Positions 24,930 to 38,184 of a stretch of DNA of 64,000 bases are shown in pieces. Numbering within the stretch: position 1 is the first letter of the stretch; every line of letters starts with the position of its first letter. A program made the position numbers and the translations under genes. The stretch comes from Psettodes erumei (Eukaryota > Chordata > Actinopteri > Pleuronectiformes > Psettodidae). The notes beneath the pieces are model-generated. The model saw only the letters and a program-made list of their open reading frames with translations, did not search any database and was not told the DNA's origin. The DNA lies in the NCBI GenBank assembly GCA_016785225.1, contig JAFBJZ010000652.1, positions 804,001-868,000 on the forward strand, given 5' to 3'.

Positions 24930-25021
24930 GGATGACTGACACATACAAACCCGTTCGGGTGTCATATATTGCATGGCTAAAACATCTGCGGTGGTGATAC
25001 AAGAACCAAAAAGAGTGTGAG

Positions 25022-25057
<36 letters not shown>

Positions 25058-25140
25058 CGTCAGGTCGCTGCCCCATGGTGACAGTCATATGATCAACACA
25101 CTCCACAGCTCCTCATCTCTCTTTTTATCAACAATACACA

Positions 25141-25145
<5 letters not shown>

Positions 25146-25201
<56 letters not shown>
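25146..25201. repeat. (AC)n microsatellite
   Basis: A pure AC array of 56 bases; several more CA arrays lie within 500 bases to the left (24709-24740, 24890-24927, 25024-25056). Confidence 0.95.
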
Positions 25202-25204
<3 letters not shown>

Positions 25205-26419
25205 TGGATTTCAGCCTGGAGAGAAAGCCTTTACATTTCACCATGGCAACAAACCCGCCGGGACGGCAGCTCAAACAAGCTCCCTGACGGAGATCTGGGA
25301 AGAGGAATGAAACGGGTTCACTCTCCTCTAAACAATATTTCCAGACGTCGTCTCGTCTTCCTCTCCCTTTTCTCCGCCCCTTCTCTTCTCTCGCTCTTCG
25401 ACACACATCGCACGCCGTTAAGACGACGCACACTCCGTCTCCTCGCGGAAACGCTTCAAGTTAAAGTTCTCGCCTTCAGGGCGGTGACGGCAACATGGCG
25501 GGTCCAGCAGGCAGCCGGTGGCGTCGCCAGATTGGGCAGGTAGAGATGAGTATTAAACTATTTCTCCAGGATCCCAGTAACAATAAAGTTGTCTCTGTCA
25601 AACAGGAAGTGCTCACAGACATTTTGGCGCATCTTGGGCTCCTCGCCCCCTCCGTCCTGTCCCGCTCCATCGCTTGTTTCTTTGGCGAGGCGGAGCGTGC
25701 GAGCGGTTCGTCTCCATCTCCTTCACTAAGTCTCTCGTGAAACCCACCCTGACCTTTCTGGACCCCGTAGGCGCCGCCCGCCCACGCGCCATCTTTAAAT
25801 CTCACCTCCACGCATCAGGAAGCTGTTGCATCAGCGTCTGCGCAGAAAAGCTCCAAAAAATAAAAAGACAGGACGAAACATTATGTAATTTATCTGATGT
25901 CATCCTTCTCTAAATCAGACAATGATATTTCAAAAGGTCCCACAGTGTGAGCGACCTTCATCTCAACATATCACCGGTCCTGCAGCAGGAGGTGTGTGGT
26001 GTGTGTGTGTGTGTGTGTGTGTGTGTCGCAAAATCGGCCGCTCGGGTCAGAGGTCGCGTCCCACGCGCTCACGCCTGCTCACTGTGACGCCCACTGTTCA
26101 AAAAAAAGAAAAACGTACGGGGTGAGGAATGTGGCTGGATTAAAATAATCTGGAATGAGACTCTGTGAAGCATCTTGTGCGCAGTTTTTACATCATCTGT
26201 GCGTGCAGCTCTGTTCATGCGCTTTAAAGGCCGCAGAAGTCCAGATTTTTTGCCATTTCTGACCATTTGAAATGGATTCAGTAATGGATGAACATTATGG
26301 TGATTTATTCATCACGTCTCAGATTTTTTTTTTACGGGTTATAAACAGATGTTCCATCAGAGTGAGAGGGATTTAAAAGGACGTTCGCATCGTGTCATGC
26401 GCTGCCATCTGGTACGAGG

Positions 26420-26460
<41 letters not shown>

Positions 26461-26581
26461 CACACCTCAAATGAAAGAACTATCCTGCCATCAAAAGGTC
26501 AAACACAATTCTCAGAGGTTGTGTCACCCCCCCGCCCCCTAATCCACATCATTCTCAACTATCACAGCTTCTTAATCTTAC

Positions 26582-26880
26582 TTTGGTGTCTCTCTCTCTC
26601 GTCCCGTCGCTGCTTTCGCCTGGGACGAGGCTCCCGGCCCGTTCCCAACCGGATCGACCCGGGTCCCGCCACCCCCCCCCTCCCCGTTATCGCGGCGAAA
26701 GAGGAGGAGCCGAGGCGAGCGATTACCGTGCCCGCGGATCCACGGGCTCGGTCCTCTTCCTCGCAGTCGGCCTCGTGTCCAATGAGGCGGCGGCGACGAC
26801 TGCCAGCGCTCATCAGTTCAAAAGCCCCGAGCGAGAGAGAGAGAGAGGGAGGGCGGGCGGGCGAGGGAGCGCTAATCTGG
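26582..26880 (-). promoter_or_regulatory. pea15: Candidate pea15 promoter and noncoding first exon
   Basis: A CpG-rich island with GGGCGGGCGGGCG (Sp1-like), a CCAAT word at about 26779 and a GA/CT tract. On the minus strand it ends in ACCAAA|GTAAGA (donor at 26581/26580), a good splice donor facing the pea15 acceptor 5.2 kb away. It is the best candidate for the noncoding first exon that pea15 needs. It is inferred from composition, donor and orientation only; other GC-rich spots in the region cannot be excluded. Confidence 0.35.
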
Positions 26881-27404
26881 GGAGAAGCAGCCGCAGAATA
26901 TAGGCCACTGGCCCAGTTTTCATTGAGGAGTAAAGAAGATTTGCTGCGTGTAAAAATAGAGCTTTTTAGACTTTAAATATCTCCACCTTCTGGAACAATC
27001 CACCCGTCTGTCTTTAGCCTTTTCTCTTTTTCGGCCGTTCTCGCGAAGCCATTTCCCAATCTCATCTTTCAAAACGTTCCACGCACGCTTGTTTGACGGG
27101 GGAATGAGAGAGCGGCCGAGGATCAGTGAAGTCAGGAGCATCCATAAGACACGACGAGCAGATAGTAGAGTCAATCAAAGGCATTGATCAGATGTGAACG
27201 GCTCCTTCACTCCTCCGTCCTGCAGGGAACCCTGAGGTTGGGTTTGTTTCTGTTTGTGCGTCCAATAATCTCCATGCACGTGTAATTACAGCCGTGTGCG
27301 TTTACACGTATGTTGGCGTTTTCCTTCCTCTCAACCCCCCCGAGCTACAGAAGCATTGGTGAAGGAGTTTGTGTGGGCTGAGGCAGCAATCAATACTCCC
27401 AAGT

Positions 27405-27439
<35 letters not shown>

Positions 27440-29561
27440 GTGGGCACAGTGCCGACGTGTCCTGCATACAGATGCCCCTTATTTTTTGGCACAAGCTGGC
27501 GTGAAGCCGGAGGGTAAAGGTCACGGAAAGAGAGAGAAGAGCACAACGGGAGACTTTCAGCGGCCAAATGGAAGCGTTTCGCCGCGGGAATAAAACACAA
27601 AAATGCGGCCGTGCGAGCGGGATCGCTCGGCCCGCCTTCGCATCGGATCTGTGCAAAAACGAAAACCGGGAGGGGAAGACTGACAGGCCCAGGCTTTGCT
27701 TCCCGCTGTCGCCATGGACACACTTCCTGGCCCCGGGTACAGGGCAGCGGAAAAAACAGCCCCCGCCAAGACGAGGGGACGGAGGGAGGGAGGGAGGATT
27801 GGGGGGGGGGCTCAGCAGCTGGACTCTCCATCGGAATTAAAACCGGAGCTAATCCCTTCTGCTTTGTTCCACATTTCCCGTCTTCCTCTCCTCTCTCCAG
27901 CTCTCACCTAACGCCGACCTGAGCAGCGAAACGTTCGGCTGCCTTTTCGTCGAGGCCGGACGACTTTCCCGCTTCTCAAAACGTTACAGCCTCCCGCATG
28001 GCGGCTGACGCCTGATGTTCCGCACATCTGCACGGGAGCTGATAATGTCTTCAACTGCACGCATGACTGAGAACAGCTGCTCGTACCACACAGAGAGAGG
28101 GAGGTGAACAGGATTGAGGAGGCAAACGGGTTCCAGCGTTATTCTGTTTCTTCAGGGACGGCCCTGACGACCCCGCGACCCCATGATGTCACCTGTTTTC
28201 ATGTCGCCGGACATCGTTGTCTGTGCAGAAATGAAACGAAAGGAAAATATTGTTTTCGAGCTCCCGTTTACACCTTTATAACCCGTGATATCGCGTGTTT
28301 AATTTGTACAAACACTGTGCTAATCCAGCAAGCAGAGCTGCACTGGAGGACTCGCACATCCCTGGACGACGCGACACGGTCCACGTTCTTCCGCCTGCCG
28401 CTGTAGATACAGGAAGTTAACGCGCGCTGACTCGGCTCCATTAAAAACGCTCGACACCCGCAAATGGCCCGGAAGGAAGCGGAATCATCTCACCTGACGA
28501 GACGGATTTCCGTTTTTAATAAACCTACAATTACGGCAGAGATGTGGTAACGGCTGCGACTGTCACGCACTGCGACACTTTGTGTGCACAACAGCAGACA
28601 GAAGCGCTGCGTTGTGTGTCACTGCAGCCACATATGAAAAATCATGGAAATGTGTCGTGGATGCTTCATTAGCGTTCGGCTTCCTGGGAGATAAAAATAT
28701 CTCTGAGCCTCTGGGAGGAGAGAGGACAAGGAGGGGAGGGGCTGTGTGTGTGTCTCCTCTTCCTCACTGCTCCTTCATCACGGCTGGTAACACACATATG
28801 CAACAACAGACAAAATAAGTGAACTCTGCAGCAGCAGCACGCTGAGCGAGCGACACGCCGTTCTGACCCGTCATTACATCAAATTGCACCAATTTCAGAT
28901 CCGCTCGTTTCCTCGTGAGCTGTGGGGAATCGCGGCGTTTGAAAAGCTTCTTAACGACTGGCCGCCTGCTGAGCCTGAACGAGGGCCGGAGACGCCGGCG
29001 ATCCGGCACAACGCAGAAGCGGCCGCCGCAGTCCAAACCACAGAGAGGCGACGCTGGCAGCGAATCAAGCTGCGAGGAAAACGGAAGGCGAGCTCAGTTC
29101 AGCCGGATTTATACGGACGTCTCGTGACACGTGACCCGTCACGCGCCCCAGAAGAGACGCTATGAAAGGGGGATTCTTTCTAAAAGGCAACGCGTTTACA
29201 TGTTTGATGGCCGAGCGGGGAAGCGGCCACATGTTGTGATCGGGCCTCAGGTGATGGAGGAAATCACACGGGAGCTTTGTGGCTCCTCGTGACCGGCCGA
29301 TGCTCGTGTCGTTGCGTGCAGAAGTAAAAGCCTGGGGGGGGCGGGCGGCGTTTCAGCCACTCGTGTCTGAGGCGACCTCGTCTCCAGGAGAGAAGATGAG
29401 AGCCAGATGGGCAGAGAGCTTCCTGCAGGGGGGGTTAAAGGTCACACAATGAACTCATCACTCCAAGAAGAGAGACAGGCGAAGGAACAGGAAGCAGCTC
29501 AGCGAGATTCATTTTCACTTTAAAGAGCTGATGACGAGGTTAAAAGCTTCGGTCAGGCAGG

Positions 29562-29601
<40 letters not shown>

Positions 29602-29819
29602 CAAACGCACAACGTGAAAGTCAAACTTCAGAATAGAGAACTATTCCTTTAATGAACAGACATTATTCTTCCAGGCAGTAAATATCATCCAGCAGACGTG
29701 GCTCCTCTCTGGCTCTGCCCTTTGTCTTCCTCTCAACAATATGCAAACAGCCGCAATTAAACACGCACACATGCAAAGCAACGCTGATGAAAGGCCCGCT
29801 CTCACTTTGCATACATGAC

Positions 29820-29862
<43 letters not shown>

Positions 29863-30356
29863 GCCCCTTCGGGAAAAATAGAAAAAACAAATCAGTTCCT
29901 GTTTGGCTCCGGCCTGTTCCCAGGTGGAGCCGCGGCTCCGTGGAAAAAATGCAGCAGGAGCGTTTGGAAAGACGAGAGAGGAGGAAACCCAAAGAGCTTC
30001 TGGGACTGTAAAATGTGCTCACAGGTGGAGGTGAGGCGGTGCGGAGCAAATCTGGTGTTTTATCTCTCAAGTTCCACAGATTCAATAACAAAATGCCTCA
30101 TTTGTCCGCGCCCTCAATAACTACACAAGCACAGTCGCTGTTTTGGCTTCTCAACTAATCAAAAAAAAAAAAAAATAACGCCACAGGGCAAGAATCGACC
30201 CGAGCAGAAGACTGGGGCTTATTTTTCTTTTCACAGCCGCCTTCAGGATTTCAATCTGACTCATTCTCCCCTTTTTCACTCGTCTGCGTTCACCTCGATA
30301 AACGTGCACACGCGTCGCCGAGTAAATTCAGCTCAGAAGTTATTTCACAAAGGTGT

Positions 30357-30394
<38 letters not shown>

Positions 30395-31209
30395 CAGGCC
30401 TCGCTCCGGATGCCGGCATTCTCCACAGAGATAATGGGGCTGTATCCCACTGTAACGCACAGTCCTCTGAGGCTGGCGCCGCTCCAGGCGGCGAGGCAGC
30501 GAGGAAAAGGAACAGGATGCCATAACCTCGCCTCGCACAGCGGACAACAGCCACAGCTGCAGACGCGCCCACGCCCGCATGCTTGCATCAACTGTACGCG
30601 CTCCCATCACGCACGTGCGGAGAGCTCGGCGCTCGGCGGCGAGCGGCGCGGTTGCGGTCGGGGGCCGACCGACGGGAGCGGGAAGCAAAACGTGGCGGCG
30701 GAGGAGTGGGCGGAACGGGAGCGGTGAGTTTTCCCATCTGTGCGAGGAGGATTTGTCGCAGGAAAGCAGATAAAGGAGCTCCGCCCGGTTCTGACCCGAT
30801 TACCGGAGGAAGCCAGACAGCCGGACGTGGATGGAGGTGTGACCGAGCTCCGCACAGACACACACATCACACACATTTAAATTCCTCAAACACTCAAAAG
30901 TGCAGCTGCAGCAGAATTTCCAACAGGACGTTGTGATTAAAATGTAATCCATTACTTTGGATTATATTACTGGCTGTTTCACTTTCTGCCTCCTGATCAT
31001 GAGGCGTCAGCGTGAGAAAAGTGTTTTAACTGGGGGAAGATTCGGTGACCGGCCCCCGTCTTCATCCGTCAGCGTTTTGGGGGAGATAAGAGGACGTGGG
31101 CGGAGAAGGTATCTACACCCGCGATCTTTACGAGAAACACAAGAGTGAATCTCAGGAGGGAGAGGAAAGAAGGGGGGTGGGGGGGTGGGGGGAGGAGTCT
31201 GAGTCATCG

Positions 31210-31248
<39 letters not shown>

Positions 31249-31349
31249 AGAGCCAATCTTTAATGGCTTCCCCTTCTCTTTCACTAACGGGTACGTGGAG
31301 TCAAACGGTCAGGGATCGTGGGGAATGGCTTTCTATATTGGAGCCAGTG

Positions 31350-31352
<3 letters not shown>

Positions 31353-31398
<46 letters not shown>
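31353..31398. repeat. (CA)n microsatellite
   Basis: A pure CA array of 46 bases. Confidence 0.95.
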
Positions 31399-31401
<3 letters not shown>

Positions 31402-33404
31402 CAAATGGACCCGAGTCCCCAAACAGTCCATTAGAGATTAAACAAGTTGTGCGCTCCATGTTTCAGACGGCAGCCGGCTCGTCTCCGTCTCCTCCACTCC
31501 TCCTCTGCATCACTCTCTCCTTCTCTCTCCTTCTCTATTGTACCAGGGAGGAGGAGGACGAGCCCACGGAAAATTAAACTCAGTCCATCATCCTGCATCA
31601 GGGGGACGTGAGACGTCTAAACCGCCGTGCTTCACCTGCCCGCTCCCCATTACGGCTCCATTATGGATTTCTATAATAACGCAACAGTAGATGAATTCGC
31701 CGCAGGACTCCGCGTGCAGTCGCTCCATTTCGTCTGCACGTTATTGAGGCAATAACTCAGACGAGCGCTGCCGCCGGCCGAGCGAAGCATTTACGGTCAC
31801 GTTGCGCTGGCGACCTGTGGAATCGACGGGAACGCGGTGCCAAAAGTCTGCAGGTGTGTGAGCTAGCTGCCCGTTAGCACGCTAAACATTCGCAAATTAC
31901 AGCTCTAGGCCGATGGGGATGTCAATTAGTTAGTGCAAGGTGCAATGCAAGGTCCAATGAGTGAGTCAGTTATTACTCAAAATAAAAAAAAAAATAAATA
32001 AATAAAACATATTATTATTTGTTGAGAAGAAACAAGGTGTAATGTTATCTAAAGAGCTGTAATCACAATAACCACAACTACAGGGAGGAGCAGCTTTTTC
32101 ACCATGTCATTACCAGCACATGTGAACTGATTACAACAAGTAGTAGTAAGCAGCAGCAGCATATAATCACCAAAGATTGCTAATTAGCTCCTTGGTTACC
32201 AAGCCACCTGCCTTAGCAACCAATAAAGCTTACGGCTCTGTGTCGTTTTACGGTAATTATCAGCGGGGCTGCAGTGTAACTTCATCGCTTAAAATTGCTT
32301 GGATTCAATTACTGTTTATGGAAGACAACCATTAAAGGCCCATTTGCATCCTTGTTGTGCTGCTAATGTGAGCCTGGATGCTGCAGCAGGTCTTTAAAAA
32401 GGAACGTGCCACATTTATTTATTGCCTCCCCGTCATTCACCTCCTAACAACTCTCCGCTTTGCCTTTCCTGTTAATGCCGGAGTTAAATTTCCTGCGCCG
32501 CCGTTCCCCCGTCCGTCCAAAACTCTTGTGTAAATCTGCGATGACTCACGGGGGGTTTGTTTTTTGTAATGATGGAGGGAACATACAGTCGTGTTGCTCA
32601 AACACCAGCTGGACGGCTGCACACATGCAAAAGGTTACAGGACACGTTTATGTTGTTCCATGGACAACGCCCGCAAAAATTCAACTCATCGACGTTCATG
32701 AAATGTTGCACACTAAGTGCTGCGAAGAAAGAAGCCGGCAGATGACCCCCCCGCCCTGCAAAAAAAAAAAAAGGTATTACATAAAAGCCTCCAGCCGAGG
32801 CTTTGTGTAATGGTACAATGCATTAGTGCGAGCTGCGATACCTCGAGCACTAGGTGGGTACACGGCTCCCCGGAGGGTTACGTAAACAACAGGCGCTCGA
32901 CGCCCGCATCGCGTTCCACCTCTGTGGCGAGGAGCTCAACCTGAGGCCCGAGGCTTTTTTTTCCAGCACGCGAGACACGAGACGTCCAGAAAACAAGCTT
33001 TAAATGTTCCTCCGTGGCCACAGCGCGGACTTGTTGTTCGAACCGAGTACGCAAAGACGAGATCTGGCACGACTGCAGCTTTGAGTCACCTCGACAACGC
33101 AGCGTCTCATCACGGCAACTGTTCCAGACCTGCACTTTCCGCCCACACACACACACACACACACACACACAAAGATCCCGTCATCATCCCAAGAGCAGAT
33201 GAAGAAGCGCGAACACGCCAGACCCCGGGGGCACTGCCAGCTTCTCCGCAGGCTGGAGCCTCGTCTGTCGCATGACAACAACGAGAGCCGGCCAAAAAGT
33301 TCGCACACGCCGGGGTTATTACAGTTTGTCGGCCTCAGCGTGAGGCAACTACAAAACAAAAAAGTTTGGGAAAATTCAATTTCTTGCCTCGAGTTCGCTG
33401 AGAA

Positions 33405-33470
33405 AACGAAAATTGATGTGGAGCTCCGGCTACGTGGTTAGCCTAGCTTAGCACAAAGAGCTGGGACTGT
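33405..33470 (+). repeat. Fragment of the GTTAGCTTAGC interspersed family
   Basis: GTGGAGCTCCGGCTACGTGG followed by TTAGCCTAGCTTAGCACAAAG and AGCTGGGAC resembles the core of the family seen at 19525 and 60470. Only the core remains. Confidence 0.45.
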
Positions 33471-33940
33471 TTCACAGTCAATTTGATGATGAAGACTAAT
33501 GTGAGGGAGGTGGAGGTGCATCCACCCCCTCCCTCCCTGCGTCAATCCAATCAACTCTTATCAAACCCGATCGTCCGCGCCGAGGCGTTTCGCTCCGGCT
33601 GCAGAGTAGATTACGCACGTGAATTAAAGTGTGCGCGCACGTGTGCACGTGCAGGTCCGTCCGCGCTGCCGCACGCGGTTTGTGCGCTCATATAACTGTG
33701 GCAGATTGTGCTTTATGAAACACTTGCACAGCTGCGTCTCTTCAACTCGCCTCCTTTCAAACTCCATCTGAAAACTGTGCCATTAAAGACGATGCAGATA
33801 AACTGCATCAAAAGTCGGAGCAAGCACTAAAATAATTTTTATTTATTTATTTTTTTTGCTGGTGTAGGCGTCGCTTGTAGCGCAGCAAGCAACCGACCGA
33901 CCACGCAAAAGCGAGCGGTTGCTGCAGGGATTAAATTTGT

Positions 33941-33982
<42 letters not shown>

Positions 33983-36682
33983 AAGAGAAAGGCTTAACCT
34001 CTGCGACAATGAGGAATTTAAAATAAATCACTGCACTGAGGTAAAACTCTCCGCCTGGTTAAAAGCCTGATGAACCGCCGCACGCTGGCTCTTCCAATCA
34101 CATCTCCACGTTTGTTTATGCCGATCAGTGAAAGTAAACATCAACATAATCAACCTGCAAATGAAGCGGCACATGCTCACACACTGCAGGCGGGTGGGTG
34201 GACATGGACGACTACAATGCACCTAATGGTGATCGCCTGTGGCGCATCCAGAAGATAAATGTGGTCGAGCGGAGGAAACTGATTGGAGCTGGTGATGTAA
34301 CTGGAGAGGCGGACTTCCCCTTTAAAGGCATCACTTCCTGTTCACCCAGGTTGCCAGTTTGGGACGAACCTCACAAACACAAAGCTCGGTTAGTAATTTG
34401 CTTTGCGTGCAGCGACCCGACTGAAAACACTTGTTCTCCTGATATCTTATAAATGCATGCAAGCAGTTGCCTGTTTCCCAGCATGCACTTCCCCTTCAGT
34501 CCAATGTTTATTCTCCTTTCAGCTCTGTTTTGATCTTCACTGGCTCTTAAGCTGCTGAACGCTGCACCGCCCCTCTCCAGCAGTTCCTCACTAACTTTGG
34601 CCATCTGCCGCTTGGTGCTGGGAAGGTGGTGGTTTTTTTTTTCCCCCAGAGCTTTTTCACTGAAAACAGCTCCCTGCTATGTGTGGAAGCTGATGAAAGC
34701 CACGAGAAAAAGCCGCGCGGCCGCGGGCCAGAACCGACACATCGTCCTGGAAGACGCCGCCAAGATCTGCAGAGGCGACCGCGGCCACATTTTAACGACC
34801 TGCTGGTTCCTACTCTCCTCGTGACCTGAATGGGTTTTGGGTCGGCAACTCCAGCTCATTTACTTGGAGAAACACCAGTTTAATCTGGAAATGGAGCGGG
34901 GAAACAGACAGCGAAAGCGAGCAGCCCAGATTACAGCCGATGCTGATGTAACACGTAACGCAACGACCCTGACCCCGCGCGACCCGCCGGCTTCCGCAGA
35001 GCCCAGCGCACACATGGTGAAAGTAAACAAACGCGCGGCAGGAGACTGAGCTGGACAAAAGGCAGCGACCGTCTGCCGATGACATATCTGTTCCCACCCG
35101 TGAACCAGGAGACGTGTTTTTGCCGACATCCGAGTCCCCGCTCCGGTTTCCGGCACGCTGCGGTCTTAATTACCCCGGCGTGCGGCGCTGACAGATCCTG
35201 GGCTTTACTCGACATCGTCCACAGTCGGTGCAATGAAGGTTTTACTCTGCAATACTTCTATGTTACATAAAAATATATTTCACTGTACTACACAGGAAGC
35301 TTTGTGGTGCCCCCAGATGAAGGCTGCAGCCAAATGCATGGAGGCTTTCAAATTATTGTTGACACACACTTGATTTTTTAAAATCTCTTTTTTACACCTT
35401 ACAGTTTCTGCTGTTTTAAAAAAAAAAAAAATTCCAACCTGCGATGTTTCTGTCAGAAAATGAAACCAAAAGGTTGGAGAGAGGAAGTAAATCTGACGGT
35501 GGTGATTCTCCTTTTGTCTGGACGGGGTTTTCGGTTCCTCGTTTCCAGAAGTGACACCAAACTTTGGTCCTGGCCGCGTGGTAAAAGAGATGCACTAAAA
35601 ATAACACGGCTGTTGTCAGGCAGAAAACAGTCGCTATAGTTGCTTTTCTGCACTTATAGTGAGATGATTGCACGACAAAGAGCTGGCTGCTCGTTTGTTT
35701 GGATTATTCGCCGTTCCCACCTGTTTTCACACAAATCCTCCCGAAAAGCTGTTTGACTCGGCGCCCGAAAAGAGTCGACCGCAAACGCTCCCCTGGCGGC
35801 GTCGCCGGGGTGGGGGGGGGCAACAACCCGACACCGCCGATACACACCGAGAGGAAGCGAACCCGAAAGAGGAAGCGCATTTATGCTGCGTTGCCCGGTG
35901 TTTTTCTTTCCTCCTCGGTGTCGGAGAAGACGGATCGATGTGAGGAGGAGAAAAGCTGAGTCAAGGCTGGAACACACACCTGCCTCAGCTGGATTTAGCC
36001 GAACGCGACATCTCGCCTCGTCCTTGAACCGCATCTCAACCCGCCGACAGCCGGCCTGAGCGCGGACGACGCTGCATCCTCTTCCCCTTCCAACTTCCTG
36101 TCTTTTCGCTGCGGGAAACAACAACATCCGCCTCCGAGGCGGCGACCCGCGAGAATCGGCGGCGGCTTGCGATCGTGTTGTCACGCGGCCGACATTATAT
36201 TCTGTTTTGCAGAGGATTAACCGCTTTAATGCTCGCCGTGGGTTAGCAATGCCCAAAACACGTGTGGTTAGCTTACAGAAAAAAGAAGCGTGATGATCGG
36301 TGCGTCCTGTCGGCGCCGACGGGCCGGACCTCATCCAAACTTTACGACACTTTCAGACAGACGTCCTCTTCCGTCAGCGTCTGGAAAAAACGGTTCCTGC
36401 GCCGCCGTGCTGGGATCGTACACCAGCTTGTAAAATGTGCACTGTGCACGGGGAGAGGAGGGGGGTGGCAATGATTGGAATGCGGCCGCACAGGAAATGC
36501 TCTGACAGCTGTGTCACGCTGTACGAGCGCCGCACGCTCTCCGAGTACAGTAATGTGGATGCAACAGCAAAAAAAAAAAAACGAACCGGGCGCTGCTGCA
36601 AAGCAACGTGAGGATTAATGACTGAGTGACAACTTTTCATATTTGCTTAAATAAGAAAGCTTTGTGCAGAGGAGAGGAGCTC

Positions 36683-36722
<40 letters not shown>

Positions 36723-37484
36723 CATTGGCCCGGCCAGACACATCCATTCATAAAAAGATCCACCCCTTCCCCATCCGGGACGGTCGCAGGTGGTCGCCGC
36801 TGCTTCATCATGGCCTCTCACTGGATGTTTGTGCGAGTCTGGAGGCGAGAACGTTCCAGAAAAGAGCTGCAGCTACGACCCAAAAAAAAAAAAACATCGC
36901 ACACCAAACACAGCAAAACCGACCAGGCTAACATCACACAATACAGTAAGTTGTAATAAGTCAGCAGAAGACATAACAAGGCCACTAAATCAGGCCTCTG
37001 TGGAGGCATTATGGGAATTATAGTGTGAGGTAATGAAAAGGACACTGGATACATGGATACATGGATTGCCCTCAGCAACACTAAACCCAATCCAATTAGT
37101 TTAATCAATGGTGAGTTAGATGCCCTCAGGAGGATGGGAAATTCACCAACATGCCACCGCGCTTCAAATCAACACATTTCACACAGCAAGTTACTTCACG
37201 GCCTGGAAAAAGGCAGCTGCATTAATATTATTATTATTATTATTATTATCATTTTTTAATCTTTCTTCATTACAGGAAGAAAATCTTCTCATGTCCCAAA
37301 TGTTCCACTGGAACGTGAATTTCATCCGGATTATTATGTTTTTCCAACCTTGCAGCCATTGAGAAATTGCGTGTTCATGAGGGCAGTGAACGCCCCATCC
37401 CCCCCTGTCTGTGCAATTGACCTGAGTGATGCCAAAACAAAGCCGGAAAACTCAATTTTACAGGCACGCTGTGAAGTGGGCGAG

Positions 37485-37485
<1 letters not shown>

Positions 37486-37539
<54 letters not shown>
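37486..37539. repeat. (CA)n microsatellite
   Basis: A pure CA array of 54 bases. Confidence 0.95.
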
Positions 37540-37540
<1 letters not shown>

Positions 37541-37779
37541 CCGTAACGGTATGCAAGGACACAAATGATCCATATCCATGAATGGGAGGGGGGGGGGAAT
37601 AATTAATGAACTACACCCCGGGGAATTCTGATGTTAAAGAAACACCCCGGAATAAAGGAGACAAATAAAATAAAATAAAATAAAATGGAGATGTACTCAC
37701 CCCGAGCGCAGTGGAAATGAGTCAGCGACAGACTGGAAGGGGAGAGATGCGGGGCTTCTGCGGGAAGATAATCCTCTCC

Positions 37780-37803
37780 GGTTCTGGTTCTGGTTCTGGT
37801 TCG
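37780..37803. repeat. (GGTTCT)n hexanucleotide repeat
   Basis: Nearly four tandem copies of GGTTCT, ending in a run of G. Confidence 0.85.
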
Positions 37804-38047
37804 GGGGGCAGGGGGAGGAGGGGGGTGGGGAGAAATTTAAAAAAAAAAGGAAGAAAAAAAATCTCTGGGAATTTCACGTTGAAGAGAGGGAGGACCGGCG
37901 TGCTGCAGGAGGAGGAGGAGGAGGAGGAGGAGGAGGAGAGAAAAAGTCCGGTCCAGTTCACTTTTCACCAGCGGGTTCGAGTCATGAGACGCGGCCGTGA
38001 AGGGGACGCGGGTCGGTGTTTGGTAGAATGTCGTGATTCCTCGCTTC

Positions 38048-38083
<36 letters not shown>

Positions 38084-38134
38084 CTGCCTCGCTGTCCGCT
38101 GCTCTGTGACCGGCTGCTGAAACGTGGAAACGCC

Positions 38135-38139
<5 letters not shown>

Positions 38140-38180
<41 letters not shown>

Positions 38181-38184
38181 TCTC
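38140..38184. repeat. (CT)n tract
   Basis: CT repeat with one interruption near its right end; a second CT tract follows at about 38242-38264. Confidence 0.93.

Larger units (their letters stand above)
21366..26581 (-). other. Probable 5' intron of pea15, microsatellite-rich
   Basis: From the acceptor of the first pea15 coding exon to the candidate noncoding exon near 26.6 kb. It holds at least a dozen CA/GT arrays, GACA repeats near 24180-24203, a CACCACCAG repeat at about 24515-24550, and a C-run cluster at 23931-23994. No coding exon is visible. Confidence 0.4.

Noticed and set aside
25017..25201. Evenly spaced short repeats that might suggest a CRISPR array
   Set aside because: They are dinucleotide microsatellites with no conserved repeat-spacer structure, in an animal genome.
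25495..25740. Plus-strand frame of 81 codons with a good start context (CAACATGGCGG)
   Set aside because: No family resemblance, no supporting exons and a low-complexity end; the opposite strand is open for 111 codons too, as expected in GC-rich sequence.
37970..37985. GGGTTCGAGTC resembling a tRNA B-box
   Set aside because: No matching A-box, no acceptor stem and no cloverleaf around it.
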